Source of the DNA: Streptomyces sp.
GTDB lineage: Bacteria; Actinomycetota; Actinomycetes; Streptomycetales; Streptomycetaceae
NCBI RefSeq assembly: GCF_019510245.1
Contig: NZ_JAEKKT010000150.1
Location: 1-64,000, forward strand
DNA length: 64,000 nucleotides
Direction: 5' to 3'
Shown piece by piece: positions 26,953 to 35,354 of the stretch. Each line of letters starts with the position of its first letter. The stretch's first letter is position 1. A model generated the notes under the pieces. The model worked only from the letters and a program-made list of their open reading frames with translations, did no database searches and had not been told where the DNA came from. Made by a program: the position numbers and the translations under genes.

Positions 26953-28343
26953 ATGAGTGTTCCCCCGTACCGGCTGGTCCTCCCGTCAGCCCTGCTCTGC
27001 CTCGCATTGGCCGCGTGCGACGGCGGCGTCCACGGCACCCCGGGCGGCGCGGGCGTCCGCGACCCGTACTTCCCGAGGGCGGGCAACGGCGGCTACGACG
27101 TCGGCCACTACGGCCTGACCCTCGCCTACGACCCCGGCACCCGCCGGCTCACCGGTACGGCCGTCATCACCGCCCGCGCCACCCAGGACCTGACCGCCTT
27201 CGACCTCGACCTGAAGGGCCTGGACGTCGACGACGTCACCGTCGAGGGCAGGCGGGCCCGCTGGAACCGGGCCGGCCAGGAGCTGACCGTGCGCCCGCAC
27301 GACGACCTGGCCGAGGGCGAGACCTTCACCGCCACCGTGCGCTACTCGGGCCGCCCGGAGACGCTCACCGACCCCGACGGCTCCGAGGAGGGCTGGCTGC
27401 CCACCGCCGACGGCGCGCTGGCCCTCGGCGAGCCCGTCGGCTCGATGGCCTGGTTCCCCGGCGACGACCACCCCTCCGACAAGGCCTCGTACGACATCAC
27501 GATCACCGTCCCCGAGGGCCTCCAGGCCGTCTCCAACGGGGAGCTGAAGAGCGAGACGACGAAGAACGGCCGTACGACCTTCGCCTGGCACACCGCCGAG
27601 CCGATGGCCGGCTACCTCGCCACGGTCGCCGTGGGCCACTACACGATCACCCGCACCACCCTCCCCGACGGCCTGCCGGTGTACACGGCCGTCGACCCCA
27701 CCCAGGCGAAGGCGAGCCGCCCGGTCCTGGCGGAGCTGCCCGAGATCGTCGAGTGGGAGGCGTACAACTTCGGCCCGTACCCCTTCTCCTCCACCGGAGC
27801 CGTCGTCGACCGACCGGACGACGCCGGCTACGCCCTGGAGACCCAGAACCGCCCCGTCTTCCCCGGCGCCCCCGACACCGCCACCCTCGTCCACGAACTC
27901 GCCCACCAGTGGTACGGCGACTCCGTCACCCCGCGGACGTGGCGGGACATGTGGCTCAACGAGGGCTTCGCGACCTACGCCGAGTGGCTGTGGGCCGAGG
28001 ACCACGGCGGCCGTATACCGCCCAGCAGACCTTCGACAGGCTCTACGCGGGCTCCGCCGACAGCGACCTGTGGGCGTTCCCGCCCGCCGAGCCGTCGGGC
28101 GCCGCGCACATCTCCGGCCGGCCGGTCTACGACCGCGGCGCGATGGTCCTCCAGAAGATCCGCCAGAAGGTCGGCGACGACACCTTCTACGACATCGTCC
28201 AGGGCTGGGCGGCCGCCCACCGGCACGGCAACGCGGACACGGCGCAGTTCACGGCGTATGTGGAGAAGACGGCGCCCGGGAAGGACTTCACCGAGATCTG
28301 GAAGGACTGGCTGTACGGCGAGGGGAAGCCGTCCCGCCCCTAG
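26953..28343 (+). pseudogene. Secreted M1-family metallopeptidase, frameshifted
   Basis: ATG 26953 begins a lipoprotein signal (LLCLALAACDGG). The N-terminal aminopeptidase domain follows, with the zinc site LVHELAHQWYGD (HExxH) and the third ligand in WLNEGFATYAEW at about residues 316-345. At 28014-28017 the sequence cgtataccg has an extra TA. Without it, HGGR continues as TAQQTFDRLYAGS in the other frame to EGKPSRP and a stop at 28341, giving the normal 462 residues. As written, the first frame runs on into unrelated sequence. The zinc site is intact, but the C-terminal helical domain is lost unless the frameshift is an error. Confidence 0.85.
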
Positions 28344-28356
28344 GGCGCAATCCGCC

Positions 28357-28881
28357 CTAGGCGCCCGTGCCCAGCTCCTTGCGCAGCACGGCACAGGGGC
28401 GGCCGTGCCGGCGGTCCGGACGGCGGCCGGTCACCTCGTACCCGAGGGCGGTCCAGAAGGCGAGGCCCTTCGGGTTGTTCTCCGGTACGGCGAGGCGCAC
28501 GGCGTCCCGTCCGGCCGCCCGGAACCGCTGTTCGACGTCCTCCGTGATCCGCCGTCCGTACCCCGCCCCCTGCGCCTGCGCGTCCACCATCAGCAGCCCG
28601 ATCCACGGATCCGGGTCGGCCGGGTCGGGGTGCCGGGACAGCGTGACGACCACCCCGACCAGCCGTCCCTCGGCCCGCGCGACCAGCACCTCCACGTCCG
28701 GGTTCGCCAGCTCGCCGGCCAGCTCGGCGGCCACCTGCTCCGGCCGGATGTCCTCCGGGTCCGGGAAGTCACCGCTGAGGGCGTGGAACTCCCGGTTGGC
28801 GTCGTACAGGGCGGTGAGCTCGGTGAGGACCGGCGCTGGGATGTCGTGGTCGGGGGTGAGGGGGACGGGGGCGAGGATCAT
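28357..28881 (-). CDS. GNAT-family N-acetyltransferase
   Basis: A 174-residue acetyltransferase. The acetyl-CoA-binding motif A is IGLLMVDAQAQGAGYGRRITEDVEQ (Q/R-x-x-G-x-G/A, about 95-118), followed by the beta-5/alpha-4 segment AVRLAVPENNPKGLAFWTALGYEV. It uses acetyl-CoA to acetylate an unknown amine. It is leftward and convergent with the M1 peptidase; the Uma2 gene lies upstream of it in the same direction. Confidence 0.85.
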   Translation of the reverse strand: MILAPVPLTPDHDIPAPVLTELTALYDANREFHALSGDFPDPEDIRPEQVAAELAGELANPDVEVLVARAEGRLVGVVVTLSRHPDPADPDPWIGLLMVDAQAQGAGYGRRITEDVEQRFRAAGRDAVRLAVPENNPKGLAFWTALGYEVTGRRPDRRHGRPCAVLRKELGTGA

Positions 28882-28900
28882 GCGGGCAACCTGTCCGGCC

Positions 28901-29503
28901 CTACTGGCCCGGAGGCGGGTAGCGGGGCAGGCCGTCCGTCGCGATGGTCCAGTCGGCGATCGTCACGTCCTCGCCGTAGACGAAGTCCTTGCGGGTCGCG
29001 TAGCGCGGGCCGTCGGGGGTGGGGTGGATGTCGGTGAGGACGGCACCGGTGCCGGTGCGGGGGTCGAAGACCGCGTAGACGGGGATGCCGATCAAGGGGT
29101 AGTCGCGCATCTTGGAGACCCAGTCGTTGTCCGGGTTGGAGCGCGAGACGATTTCCACGGCGGCGACGAGCGAGCGGGGATCGAAAGAGCCGTCTCCCTC
29201 CATCTCCGCCTCGCTGATCACCATGACATCGGGGCGGCGCATGACCCCTTCGGGTTCGTCCTCTACGTCGGGCTCGCCTGTGTGAGCCACGAGGGCCTCG
29301 GGCATCACCTTCTCCAGCCGCTGCCGGACACGCAGCACGGTGAGCTCGTGCGGCTTGGAGGGCGACATCATGTCGAGGACGATCCCTTCCTTGGTGATCT
29401 CGAACTTGCCGGGAAGGGTGTCGTCCGTGGAGTGCACGAAATCCCGCATGGTCCGGTAAAGGTGGGAGGCGCCATGCCGCGCGTTGTCCGGTGCGATGGT
29501 CAT
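28901..29503 (-). CDS. Uma2 family (DUF820) nuclease-fold protein
   Basis: A 200-residue protein. ATG 29503 is chosen because gaggagcga precedes it. Central motifs RRPDVMVISEAEM and VAAVEIVSRSNPDNDWVSKMRDY carry the PD-(D/E)XK-like residues (Asp, Glu, Lys, with an ExxS), and IGIPVYAVFDPRTG follows. Uma2 proteins form a large family of restriction-endonuclease-fold proteins with many copies in Streptomyces and no settled function. Cytosolic. Confidence 0.85.
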   Translation of the reverse strand: MTIAPDNARHGASHLYRTMRDFVHSTDDTLPGKFEITKEGIVLDMMSPSKPHELTVLRVRQRLEKVMPEALVAHTGEPDVEDEPEGVMRRPDVMVISEAEMEGDGSFDPRSLVAAVEIVSRSNPDNDWVSKMRDYPLIGIPVYAVFDPRTGTGAVLTDIHPTPDGPRYATRKDFVYGEDVTIADWTIATDGLPRYPPPGQ

Positions 29504-29552
29504 GGCGCTCGCTCCTCGTCTGTGCCCAGGGGCAAGGATCGTCGCTTTCATG

Positions 29553-30422
29553 CTAGGTCTCCTCCGGGAGATCGGTTCGGCAGTCGCGGCAGAGTCCGGG
29601 CGCGGGGGCGCGGAAGGGGCGGTCGCAGCCGTCGCAGGTCTGGAACGGGTGTCTCGGCTCCGGGGCCGGTCCGGCAGGGGGCCGGAACGGGGGTGGCGGC
29701 GGAAGCTGCGCCGCCAGGCGGTGGGCCAGGAAGGCGGCCGGACGGATCAGGGGCTCGTCGGGCAGGTTCTCGGTCAGGGCGTGGCGTACGGCTGTGGGGG
29801 TGATGTCACGCTCCAGCCAGGCGGCGACGCCCGGGACGAGGTGTTCGGCGTCGGTGGCGGAGAGGAGGAGGCGTGGGTCGCGGCGGCGGAGGCCGGCGAG
29901 GAGGTCGAGGGCTGTGCCGAGGAGCGCGGGGGAGGTGTTCGAGGGCCGCGGTACGGCGGGAAGGCGCTTGCGGGGAGGTGGCTTGTCCGTGGTGGTCGCG
30001 GTACGCCGGGCCGGCCTGTCGGGGGGCTCGGTCCCGGCGCTCCGGTGCCCCGGTTTGTTGCAGGAGACCGTGCGGGTGATGATTCGCCCGTCGGGGATCC
30101 GCTCCCGCTCACGCCGCAGATAGCCCTCGGCCTCCAGTTCCCGCAGGGCCGCGCCGATACGGTCCCTGCCCTCCGGGAAGCGGGCCGCCAGGCTCTTGAT
30201 GTCGACCCGGGCCCCCTTGGGGAGCGACTGGATGTGCACTCCGAGCCCGATCGCGAGCGCCGAGAGGCTGGGGTGCTGGGCGAGGTGGTTGCCGATCACC
30301 ACGAAGTGGGACGTGTGGCGGGCGTTGTCGTGCATCAGCCCGCCGGACCCCCGGTTCGGGTGCTTCCTGGCGGCAACGCGGGACTCGGCGCACGAGGGCG
30401 CGCTAGGGTTTTCCGTATCCAT
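29553..30422 (-). CDS. Helix-turn-helix regulator with C-terminal Cys4 region
   Basis: A 289-residue protein. A winged-helix DNA-binding region is at about 35-115 (SLSALAIGLGVHIQSL, VDIKSLAARFPEGRDRIGAALRELEAEGYLRRERER). A proline/arginine-rich linker and a helical segment (about 175-235) follow, and the end carries CDGCDRPF and CRDCR, which could bind zinc. Such proteins are common in Streptomyces as plasmid- or phage-like regulators of unknown target. An internal ATG (MHDNARHTSHFV, residue 30) is an alternative start. Confidence 0.8.
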   Translation of the reverse strand: MDTENPSAPSCAESRVAARKHPNRGSGGLMHDNARHTSHFVVIGNHLAQHPSLSALAIGLGVHIQSLPKGARVDIKSLAARFPEGRDRIGAALRELEAEGYLRRERERIPDGRIITRTVSCNKPGHRSAGTEPPDRPARRTATTTDKPPPRKRLPAVPRPSNTSPALLGTALDLLAGLRRRDPRLLLSATDAEHLVPGVAAWLERDITPTAVRHALTENLPDEPLIRPAAFLAHRLAAQLPPPPPFRPPAGPAPEPRHPFQTCDGCDRPFRAPAPGLCRDCRTDLPEET

Positions 30423-30637
30423 CGGGAAGGCTCTGGCTTCCTAGGTGGTCAGGCCCTCGCACTGGGATTGCCGTCCCGGCGAGGGCCGAAGTTTTTCTGC
30501 GGTTGGTGCGCTGAGCGTAGGGCACGCAACCCGCCCCAAAGCCAGCCGAGTTGGGCATATTCACTCGCGGGAGTGACTCTGCGCGATGGGCGGGAGGGGG
30601 TGGGGATTGGTCGGGTTCTTTCTCCCCGATTCGTTCT

Positions 30638-30872
30638 TCAGGGGTGATGTCCCTCGGGGCCGTAGCCCGCGTTCCCGGGCCACGGCGACACCCGCATCTC
30701 GGCCCACACCGTCTTGCGCGGCGAGGGCCCCGGTGCCACCCCCACTTGCCGGCGAGCGCCTCCACCAGGACCAGGCCCGGGTGCCCCCGACGACGTGCAA
30801 CAGGAGCTCGAAGTCGCGTCCCGACACCCGCCCGTGCGTCGCCGCGTTCGCCGTCGGCTCGGCCACGATCAA
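30638..30872 (-). pseudogene. ATP-binding protein (HATPase/anti-sigma type), degraded
   Basis: The three leftward frames each hold part of one protein. LIVAEPTANAATHGRV (the N-box of RsbW/SpoIIAB-like ATPases, around 30872) and DFELLLHVVGG are in one, LVLVEALAGKWGWHRG in a second, and SPRKTVWAEMRVSPWPG to a stop at 30638 in the third. At least two frameshifts separate them. Upstream sequence to about 30990 may be the decayed N-terminus, with a stop just before the N-box. The ancestor was one of the many single-domain regulatory ATPases of Streptomyces. Confidence 0.72.
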
Positions 30873-31055
30873 GAGCAGCTACAGCTGCGTAGAAGTCGCC
30901 CTGGCCGGAACCGCACCCGGCCCCCAGCTCGCCCTCGCCCCCTCCGCCTGGGCGGCCTTCGTGCCGTACGCGTCCGGGCGCTGAGCAGGCGCGCCGGAGC
31001 CCCCGGCCGCAACCCACGGCCAGGGGCTCCCGCACAGCGCAGCGTTCGGCGTCTG

Positions 31056-31631
31056 TCAGACGTTGACGCCGAAGTCCTGGGCGATGCCGACCAGGCCTGA
31101 GGCGTAACCCTGGCCGACCGCGCGGAACTTCCACTCGGCGCCGTTGCGGTACAGCTCGCCGAAGACCATCGCCGTCTCCGTCGCGGCGTCCTCGGAGAGG
31201 TCGTAGCGGGCGATCTCGGCGCCGCCGGCCTGGTTGACGATGCGGATGTAGGCGTTGCGGACCTGGCCGAAGTTCTGCGAGCGGGTCTCCGCGTCGTAGA
31301 TCGAGACCGGGAAGACGATCTTGTCGATGTCGGCGGGCAGGGCGGCGAGGTTGACGTTGATCGCCTCGTCGTCGCCGGCGCCTTCGCCCGTGCGGTTGTC
31401 GCCGGTGTGGACGATCGTGTTGTCCGGGGTCTGCTTGTTGTTGAAGAAGACGAAGTGGGCGTCGGAGTAGACCTTGCCCTGCCCGTTGACCGCGATGGCC
31501 GAGGCGTCCAGGTCGAAGTCGGTGCCGGTGGTGGTGCGGACGTCCCAGCCGAGACCCACGGTGACGGCCGTCAGGCCCGGAGCCTCCTTGGTGAGCGAGA
31601 CGTTGCCACCCTTGGAGAGGCTTACAGCCAT
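31056..31631 (-). CDS. TerD family protein
   Basis: A 191-residue TerD-type calcium-binding protein. The family pattern is intact: MAVSLSKGGNVSLTKEAPGL, VGLGWDVRTTTGTDFDLDASA, FVFFNNKQTPDNTIVHTGDNRTGEGAGDDEAI (the acidic Ca2+ loops), VFPVSIYDAETR and the end GQGYASGLVGIAQDFGV. TerD proteins are linked to tellurite/stress resistance and, in Streptomyces, to calcium-dependent differentiation. This is a lone cytosolic copy, not part of a ter cluster. Confidence 0.94.
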   Translation of the reverse strand: MAVSLSKGGNVSLTKEAPGLTAVTVGLGWDVRTTTGTDFDLDASAIAVNGQGKVYSDAHFVFFNNKQTPDNTIVHTGDNRTGEGAGDDEAINVNLAALPADIDKIVFPVSIYDAETRSQNFGQVRNAYIRIVNQAGGAEIARYDLSEDAATETAMVFGELYRNGAEWKFRAVGQGYASGLVGIAQDFGVNV

Positions 31632-31812
31632 GGTCGGGGGTCCTTTCCCTCGTTTGCGTACGGCCGTGCGGCGTACGGGCTTGAAGCTACAGCTACCGGT
31701 ATGAACGCCACGAGGGGTACCGAAGGTTCCAGCTCCCTTTACTTTCTTTACCGAACGGGTGATGAACGATATTCGCGTGACGTGTGCCGGTCAGAGGCGC
31801 GACCATGGGGAC

Positions 31813-32241
31813 ATGTCCGGTCCTTACGTCATCCGCGGCTCCGTCTCACTCCCCGAGGCCGAGCTCAACTGGCGGTTCTCGCGCTCGTCCGGGCCGGGCG
31901 GCCAGCACGTCAACACCAGTGACTCGCAGGTGGAGCTGCGCTTCGACCTCGCCAACACCGAGGCGCTGCCGCCGGTGTGGAAGGAACGGGCGCTGGAGCG
32001 GCTGGCGGGGCGGCTCGTCGACGGGGCGATCGTCGTACGCGCCTCCGAGCACCGCTCGCAGTGGCGCAACCGCGAGACCGCAGCCGTCCGCCTCGCCGCG
32101 CTCCTCGCGGAGGCCACCGCGCCGCCGCCCAAGCCGCGCAGGCCGACCCGCATCCCGCGCGGGATCAACGAGCGCCGGCTGCGGGAGAAGAAGCAGCGCT
32201 CGGACACCAAGCGGGGGCGGACCGGCCGCGACTGGTCCTAG
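31813..32241 (+). CDS. arfB: ArfB-like alternative ribosome-rescue factor
   Basis: A 142-residue RF1-like peptidyl-tRNA hydrolase from ATG 31813. The catalytic GGQ sits in RSSGPGGQHVNTSDSQVELRF (residues about 27-29). The C-terminus is very basic (PRRPTRIPRGINERRLREKKQRSDTKRGR in short runs), the tail that enters the empty mRNA channel of stalled ribosomes. There is no codon-recognition domain, so it releases peptides from ribosomes lacking a stop codon. Confidence 0.92.
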   Translation: MSGPYVIRGSVSLPEAELNWRFSRSSGPGGQHVNTSDSQVELRFDLANTEALPPVWKERALERLAGRLVDGAIVVRASEHRSQWRNRETAAVRLAALLAEATAPPPKPRRPTRIPRGINERRLREKKQRSDTKRGRTGRDWS

Positions 32242-32250
32242 CGGCGCGGG

Positions 32251-32715
32251 CTAGAGGGGCAGCACCCCCACCGGCTGGTCGCCGCTGACCTCGTCGGTCT
32301 TACGGAAACCCAGCCGCAGGTAGAACGCCTCAGGGCCGCCGGGGCCCGGATGCCAGGTGACGTACATCTCCTTGACGCCCCGGCGGCGGATCTCCGCGGC
32401 CACCGACTCCACCGCGAACCGGCCGTAGCCCCTGCCCTGCTCCGCCGCGTCGATGTTGAGGCGCCACAGGCCGGAGCGGAAGAGGGTGCCGTCGGCGCGC
32501 CAGTCGATGTCGAGGAAGGCCATCAGGAAGCCGACCGTGCGGTCTCCGTCGACGATCAGGCGCGGCCAGGCGACCCCCGCCGGATGGACGTACGCCTCGG
32601 CGAGGGACGCGGCGACCGGCTCGACGTTGTGTTCCTGGTCGGGCCGGACGCGAATGCGGAGTGCCGCCGCCAAATTCGCGGTGGTCACTTCTTCGAGGCG
32701 GAGCGGAGAAGACAT
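32251..32715 (-). CDS. GNAT-family N-acetyltransferase
   Basis: A 154-residue GNAT protein. The acetyl-CoA site is LWRLNIDAAEQGRGYGRFAVESVAAEI (about 84-110), followed by EMYVTWHPGPGGPEAFYLRLGF, similar to spermidine/spermine acetyltransferases (the SpeG/BltD-like group), though the substrate is unproven. The start region LRLEEVTTANLAAALRI is typical of that subgroup. Confidence 0.85.
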   Translation of the reverse strand: MSSPLRLEEVTTANLAAALRIRVRPDQEHNVEPVAASLAEAYVHPAGVAWPRLIVDGDRTVGFLMAFLDIDWRADGTLFRSGLWRLNIDAAEQGRGYGRFAVESVAAEIRRRGVKEMYVTWHPGPGGPEAFYLRLGFRKTDEVSGDQPVGVLPL

Positions 32716-32780
32716 CCGCGCACTCTAGAAGAGCCGTTCGGCAACTGCCCACGCAATTCACGGAAACGGACCGCGCGGTT

Positions 32781-33353
32781 TCATCCCAGCTGGCGGTAGC
32801 GGCCCCGGAAATACATCAGCGGTCCGCCTTCCGCGCTCGGCAGTTCGGCGGTGAGGACGCGGCCGATGACGAGGGTGTGGTCGCCGGCCGCGACGCGCTG
32901 TTCGGTGCGGCACTCCAGCGTGGCGAGGGCGCCGCCGACCAGCGGGGCGCCGCTGGCCCGGCCGCGGACGTACGGGATGTCCTCGAAGAGCAGGCGGTCG
33001 CTGATGCGGCCCTTCATCGCGAACCGGCCGGCGATGTGCCGCTGGCTCTCGGTGAGCACGGAGACCGCCCACCGCGGCTGTTCGTCGAGGAGGTCGTCCA
33101 TCCGGGAGCCCTCACGCAGGCTGACCAGCACCAATGGCGGGTCCAGGGACACCGACAGGAACGCGGTGGCGGTCATGCCGACGTCCTCGCCGACGGGCGC
33201 CAGCGGGTCGTCCGGGTCGAGTGACGGCTCCTGCGCGGTCACCAGGACCACGCCGGCGGCCAGCCGGGACAGGGCGGCCTTGAACGCTTCGTTGCTCACC
33301 CCCACAGCATGCCCGGTGGCTTCTGCGGCGGCGGGGGAGGGAGTCTTCAGCAC
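32781..33353 (-). CDS. Flavin reductase family protein
   Basis: A 190-residue flavin reductase-like protein (split-barrel fold). It has FKAALSRLAAGVVLVTA, a VGMTATAFLSVSLDPPLVLVSL flavin-binding segment (about 59-80), FAMKGR and the end LMYFRGRYRQLG. It is typically the NAD(P)H:FMN/FAD reductase partner of a two-component monooxygenase; no monooxygenase is next to it. GTG 33353 starts the longest form; GTG 33299 (SNEAFKAAL) is a reasonable alternative. Confidence 0.87.
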   Translation of the reverse strand: MLKTPSPAAAEATGHAVGVSNEAFKAALSRLAAGVVLVTAQEPSLDPDDPLAPVGEDVGMTATAFLSVSLDPPLVLVSLREGSRMDDLLDEQPRWAVSVLTESQRHIAGRFAMKGRISDRLLFEDIPYVRGRASGAPLVGGALATLECRTEQRVAAGDHTLVIGRVLTAELPSAEGGPLMYFRGRYRQLG

Positions 33354-33543
33354 GCCGGAAACGCTAGTGTCGGACCCGGCGCGGCCGCATCGGCCATCGG
33401 CCCGAGCCGGGTCCTAGGACCAAGGGCGGGGTGTGGCGGGATTAAAGGCCGTAACGTGCGTCATGTGCGCACCGCCACAAAGGCTGCGTTCAGTAAACAC
33501 ACAGGGAAAACGCAGAAACTCCACGCAATTGTTCACGTTCTCC

Positions 33544-33559
33544 TGTGACTTGAGTCACA
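33544..33559. promoter_or_regulatory. Palindrome upstream of cdgB
   Basis: Perfect inverted repeat tgtgac-ttga-gtcaca, about 120 bp before the cdgB start. It resembles, but does not exactly match, BldD-type half-sites (GTGAC/GTCAC with 4 rather than 5 bp between). BldD control of cdgB is established in Streptomyces, so this is a candidate operator. Confidence 0.45.
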
Positions 33560-33679
33560 AGGGGCCTTAATTGTTGACCCTGTGTACCGAGTGGGCAGCG
33601 CGCTGTGATTCAGTGGCTGGGAAAAGTAGCTCCGAAGCAGACCCTTGATTCGCTGCGAGGTCTCGGGGGGAGGGCGAGC

Positions 33680-35236
33680 ATGGAGACCGAGTCGGAACCC
33701 TACGTCCGTCTTGCGTCCCTGCGACAGCTGCACCAGGTCATGGCCGACATGAACACGGCCCGCAGCCTGGCGGACACACTGCAGACCGTCGCCGACATCA
33801 CCGGCCGCGTCGGCTCCCGCGAGTCCTGGGAGCGGCGGCTGAACATGGGCGAGAACTGGGGCGACCTCGTCTTCATACCGCACACCGAGGGCTGGGTCCT
33901 CGACGACGACGACGTCCCGCAGTGGTACACCGACGGTCCCGCGCCGCGCTTCGAGGACGAGTGGCACCCCTCCGACCGGCTCTTCGCCCCGATGTACACG
34001 CCCGGCATATCGGGCAGCTCCTGCGGCGAACTACTCGGCGTGATCTCCGTCGACCGCCCGCGCAACGGCCGGCACCCGGGCGCCTGGGGCCGTGAGGCCC
34101 TCCAGATGTACGCCTTCCAGGCCGCGATCGCGATCAGCAACGCCCGGCTGCGCGCCAACATGCAGCGCGCCCTGGTCCGCCTGGAGCGCGAGCAGCAGGC
34201 GCTGCGGGCCAGCGAGGAGAGCTTCCGGCAGGCCTTCGAGTACGCCCCCTCCGGCATGGCGATAGCCGAGATGGGCGGCGACCAGCACGGCCGAATACTG
34301 CGCTCCAACGACGCCCTGTGCCGCCTCCTGGGACGCCCCGCCTCCGCGATGCGCCGCTACTCCTTCTCCGACCTGGTCCACCCCGAGGACATCGGCACCC
34401 TGCTCCGCACCTCCGCGGAGGGCGGCCGCGCCGAACTCCGCCTCGGCCGCCGTGACGGCACCTACGTCTGGGTCTCGCTCCGGAACTCCGTCGTCGCCGA
34501 CGCCGCCGACGGTCCCCGCTTCCTCCTCACCCACGTCGAGGACATAGAGGAACGCAAGCGCCGCGAGCTCCAGCTCGCCCACCGCGCCTCCCACGACTCG
34601 CTCACCGGCCTCCCGAACTCGGCGGAGCTGCGCTCCCGCCTCTCCTCCCGGCTCTGCCGGCGCGCCGGCCACGCCGGGGAGCTGGAGTCGCTGGACGCGG
34701 CCTACGGCCACCCCGCCTACGACGTCAACGGGCACGGCTTCGACTTCGCCGGCACGGCGGGCGGATCACCGTCGTACGACGGCGGCTACGACCACCACGT
34801 GCACACCGTCGCCCCCGAGGGGGGCCGCGACGACGGTGCCAAGGGGCTCGCGGTGCTCTTCTGCGACCTCGACGGCTTCAAGTCGATCAACGACCGGTTC
34901 GGTCACAACGCGGGCGACGCCGTCCTCATCGAGGTGGCCCGCAGGCTCACCCGGGGCGTCCGGGACGGGGATACCGTGGCCCGGCTCGGCGGCGACGAGT
35001 TCGTGATCCTCGCCGACGGCCTCGGCAACGCCGACGCCCAGGACCTGGCCGTACGCCTGCGCAACGAGATCATCCAGCCGATCCGCGCCGAGGGCCGGGC
35101 CGTGCGGGTGGGCGCCAGCTTCGGCATCGGGTGGGCGCACTGCGGCATGACGGCGGACGAAGTCCTGAAATCGGCGGACGAGCGGATGTACGTAGAGAAA
35201 CGATCTCGTCCCAAAGCACATCGCCGCGCCGGTTGA
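33680..35236 (+). CDS. cdgB: Diguanylate cyclase CdgB (GAF-PAS-GGDEF), GAF domain apparently shortened
   Basis: A 518-residue protein. ATG 33680 (METESEPYVRL) is chosen for the ggggggagggc in front of it; GTG 33605 would add 25 residues. The N-terminal GAF region (about 1-165) leads through a coiled coil (LVRLEREQQALRASEES) to a PAS/PAC domain (about 180-310) and a GGDEF domain (about 325-510). The latter has RLGGDEFVIL and, five residues upstream, the inhibitory RxxD site (RDGD), so c-di-GMP synthesis with feedback control is expected. Between LQTVAD and ITGRVGSRESW, about 35-40 residues expected for the first GAF strands seem absent. CdgB links c-di-GMP to development. Confidence 0.85.
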   Translation: METESEPYVRLASLRQLHQVMADMNTARSLADTLQTVADITGRVGSRESWERRLNMGENWGDLVFIPHTEGWVLDDDDVPQWYTDGPAPRFEDEWHPSDRLFAPMYTPGISGSSCGELLGVISVDRPRNGRHPGAWGREALQMYAFQAAIAISNARLRANMQRALVRLEREQQALRASEESFRQAFEYAPSGMAIAEMGGDQHGRILRSNDALCRLLGRPASAMRRYSFSDLVHPEDIGTLLRTSAEGGRAELRLGRRDGTYVWVSLRNSVVADAADGPRFLLTHVEDIEERKRRELQLAHRASHDSLTGLPNSAELRSRLSSRLCRRAGHAGELESLDAAYGHPAYDVNGHGFDFAGTAGGSPSYDGGYDHHVHTVAPEGGRDDGAKGLAVLFCDLDGFKSINDRFGHNAGDAVLIEVARRLTRGVRDGDTVARLGGDEFVILADGLGNADAQDLAVRLRNEIIQPIRAEGRAVRVGASFGIGWAHCGMTADEVLKSADERMYVEKRSRPKAHRRAG

Positions 35237-35354
35237 TCCGCAGGTCATCGTGCTGATGCGATCCGAGTCACCCGTTTGGCTCAGCCGGACCGGGTACGCT
35301 CGACTCTCAATACCTGTACCGCATCCGCCCGCACCTGTTGAGGAGTACCAAGGG

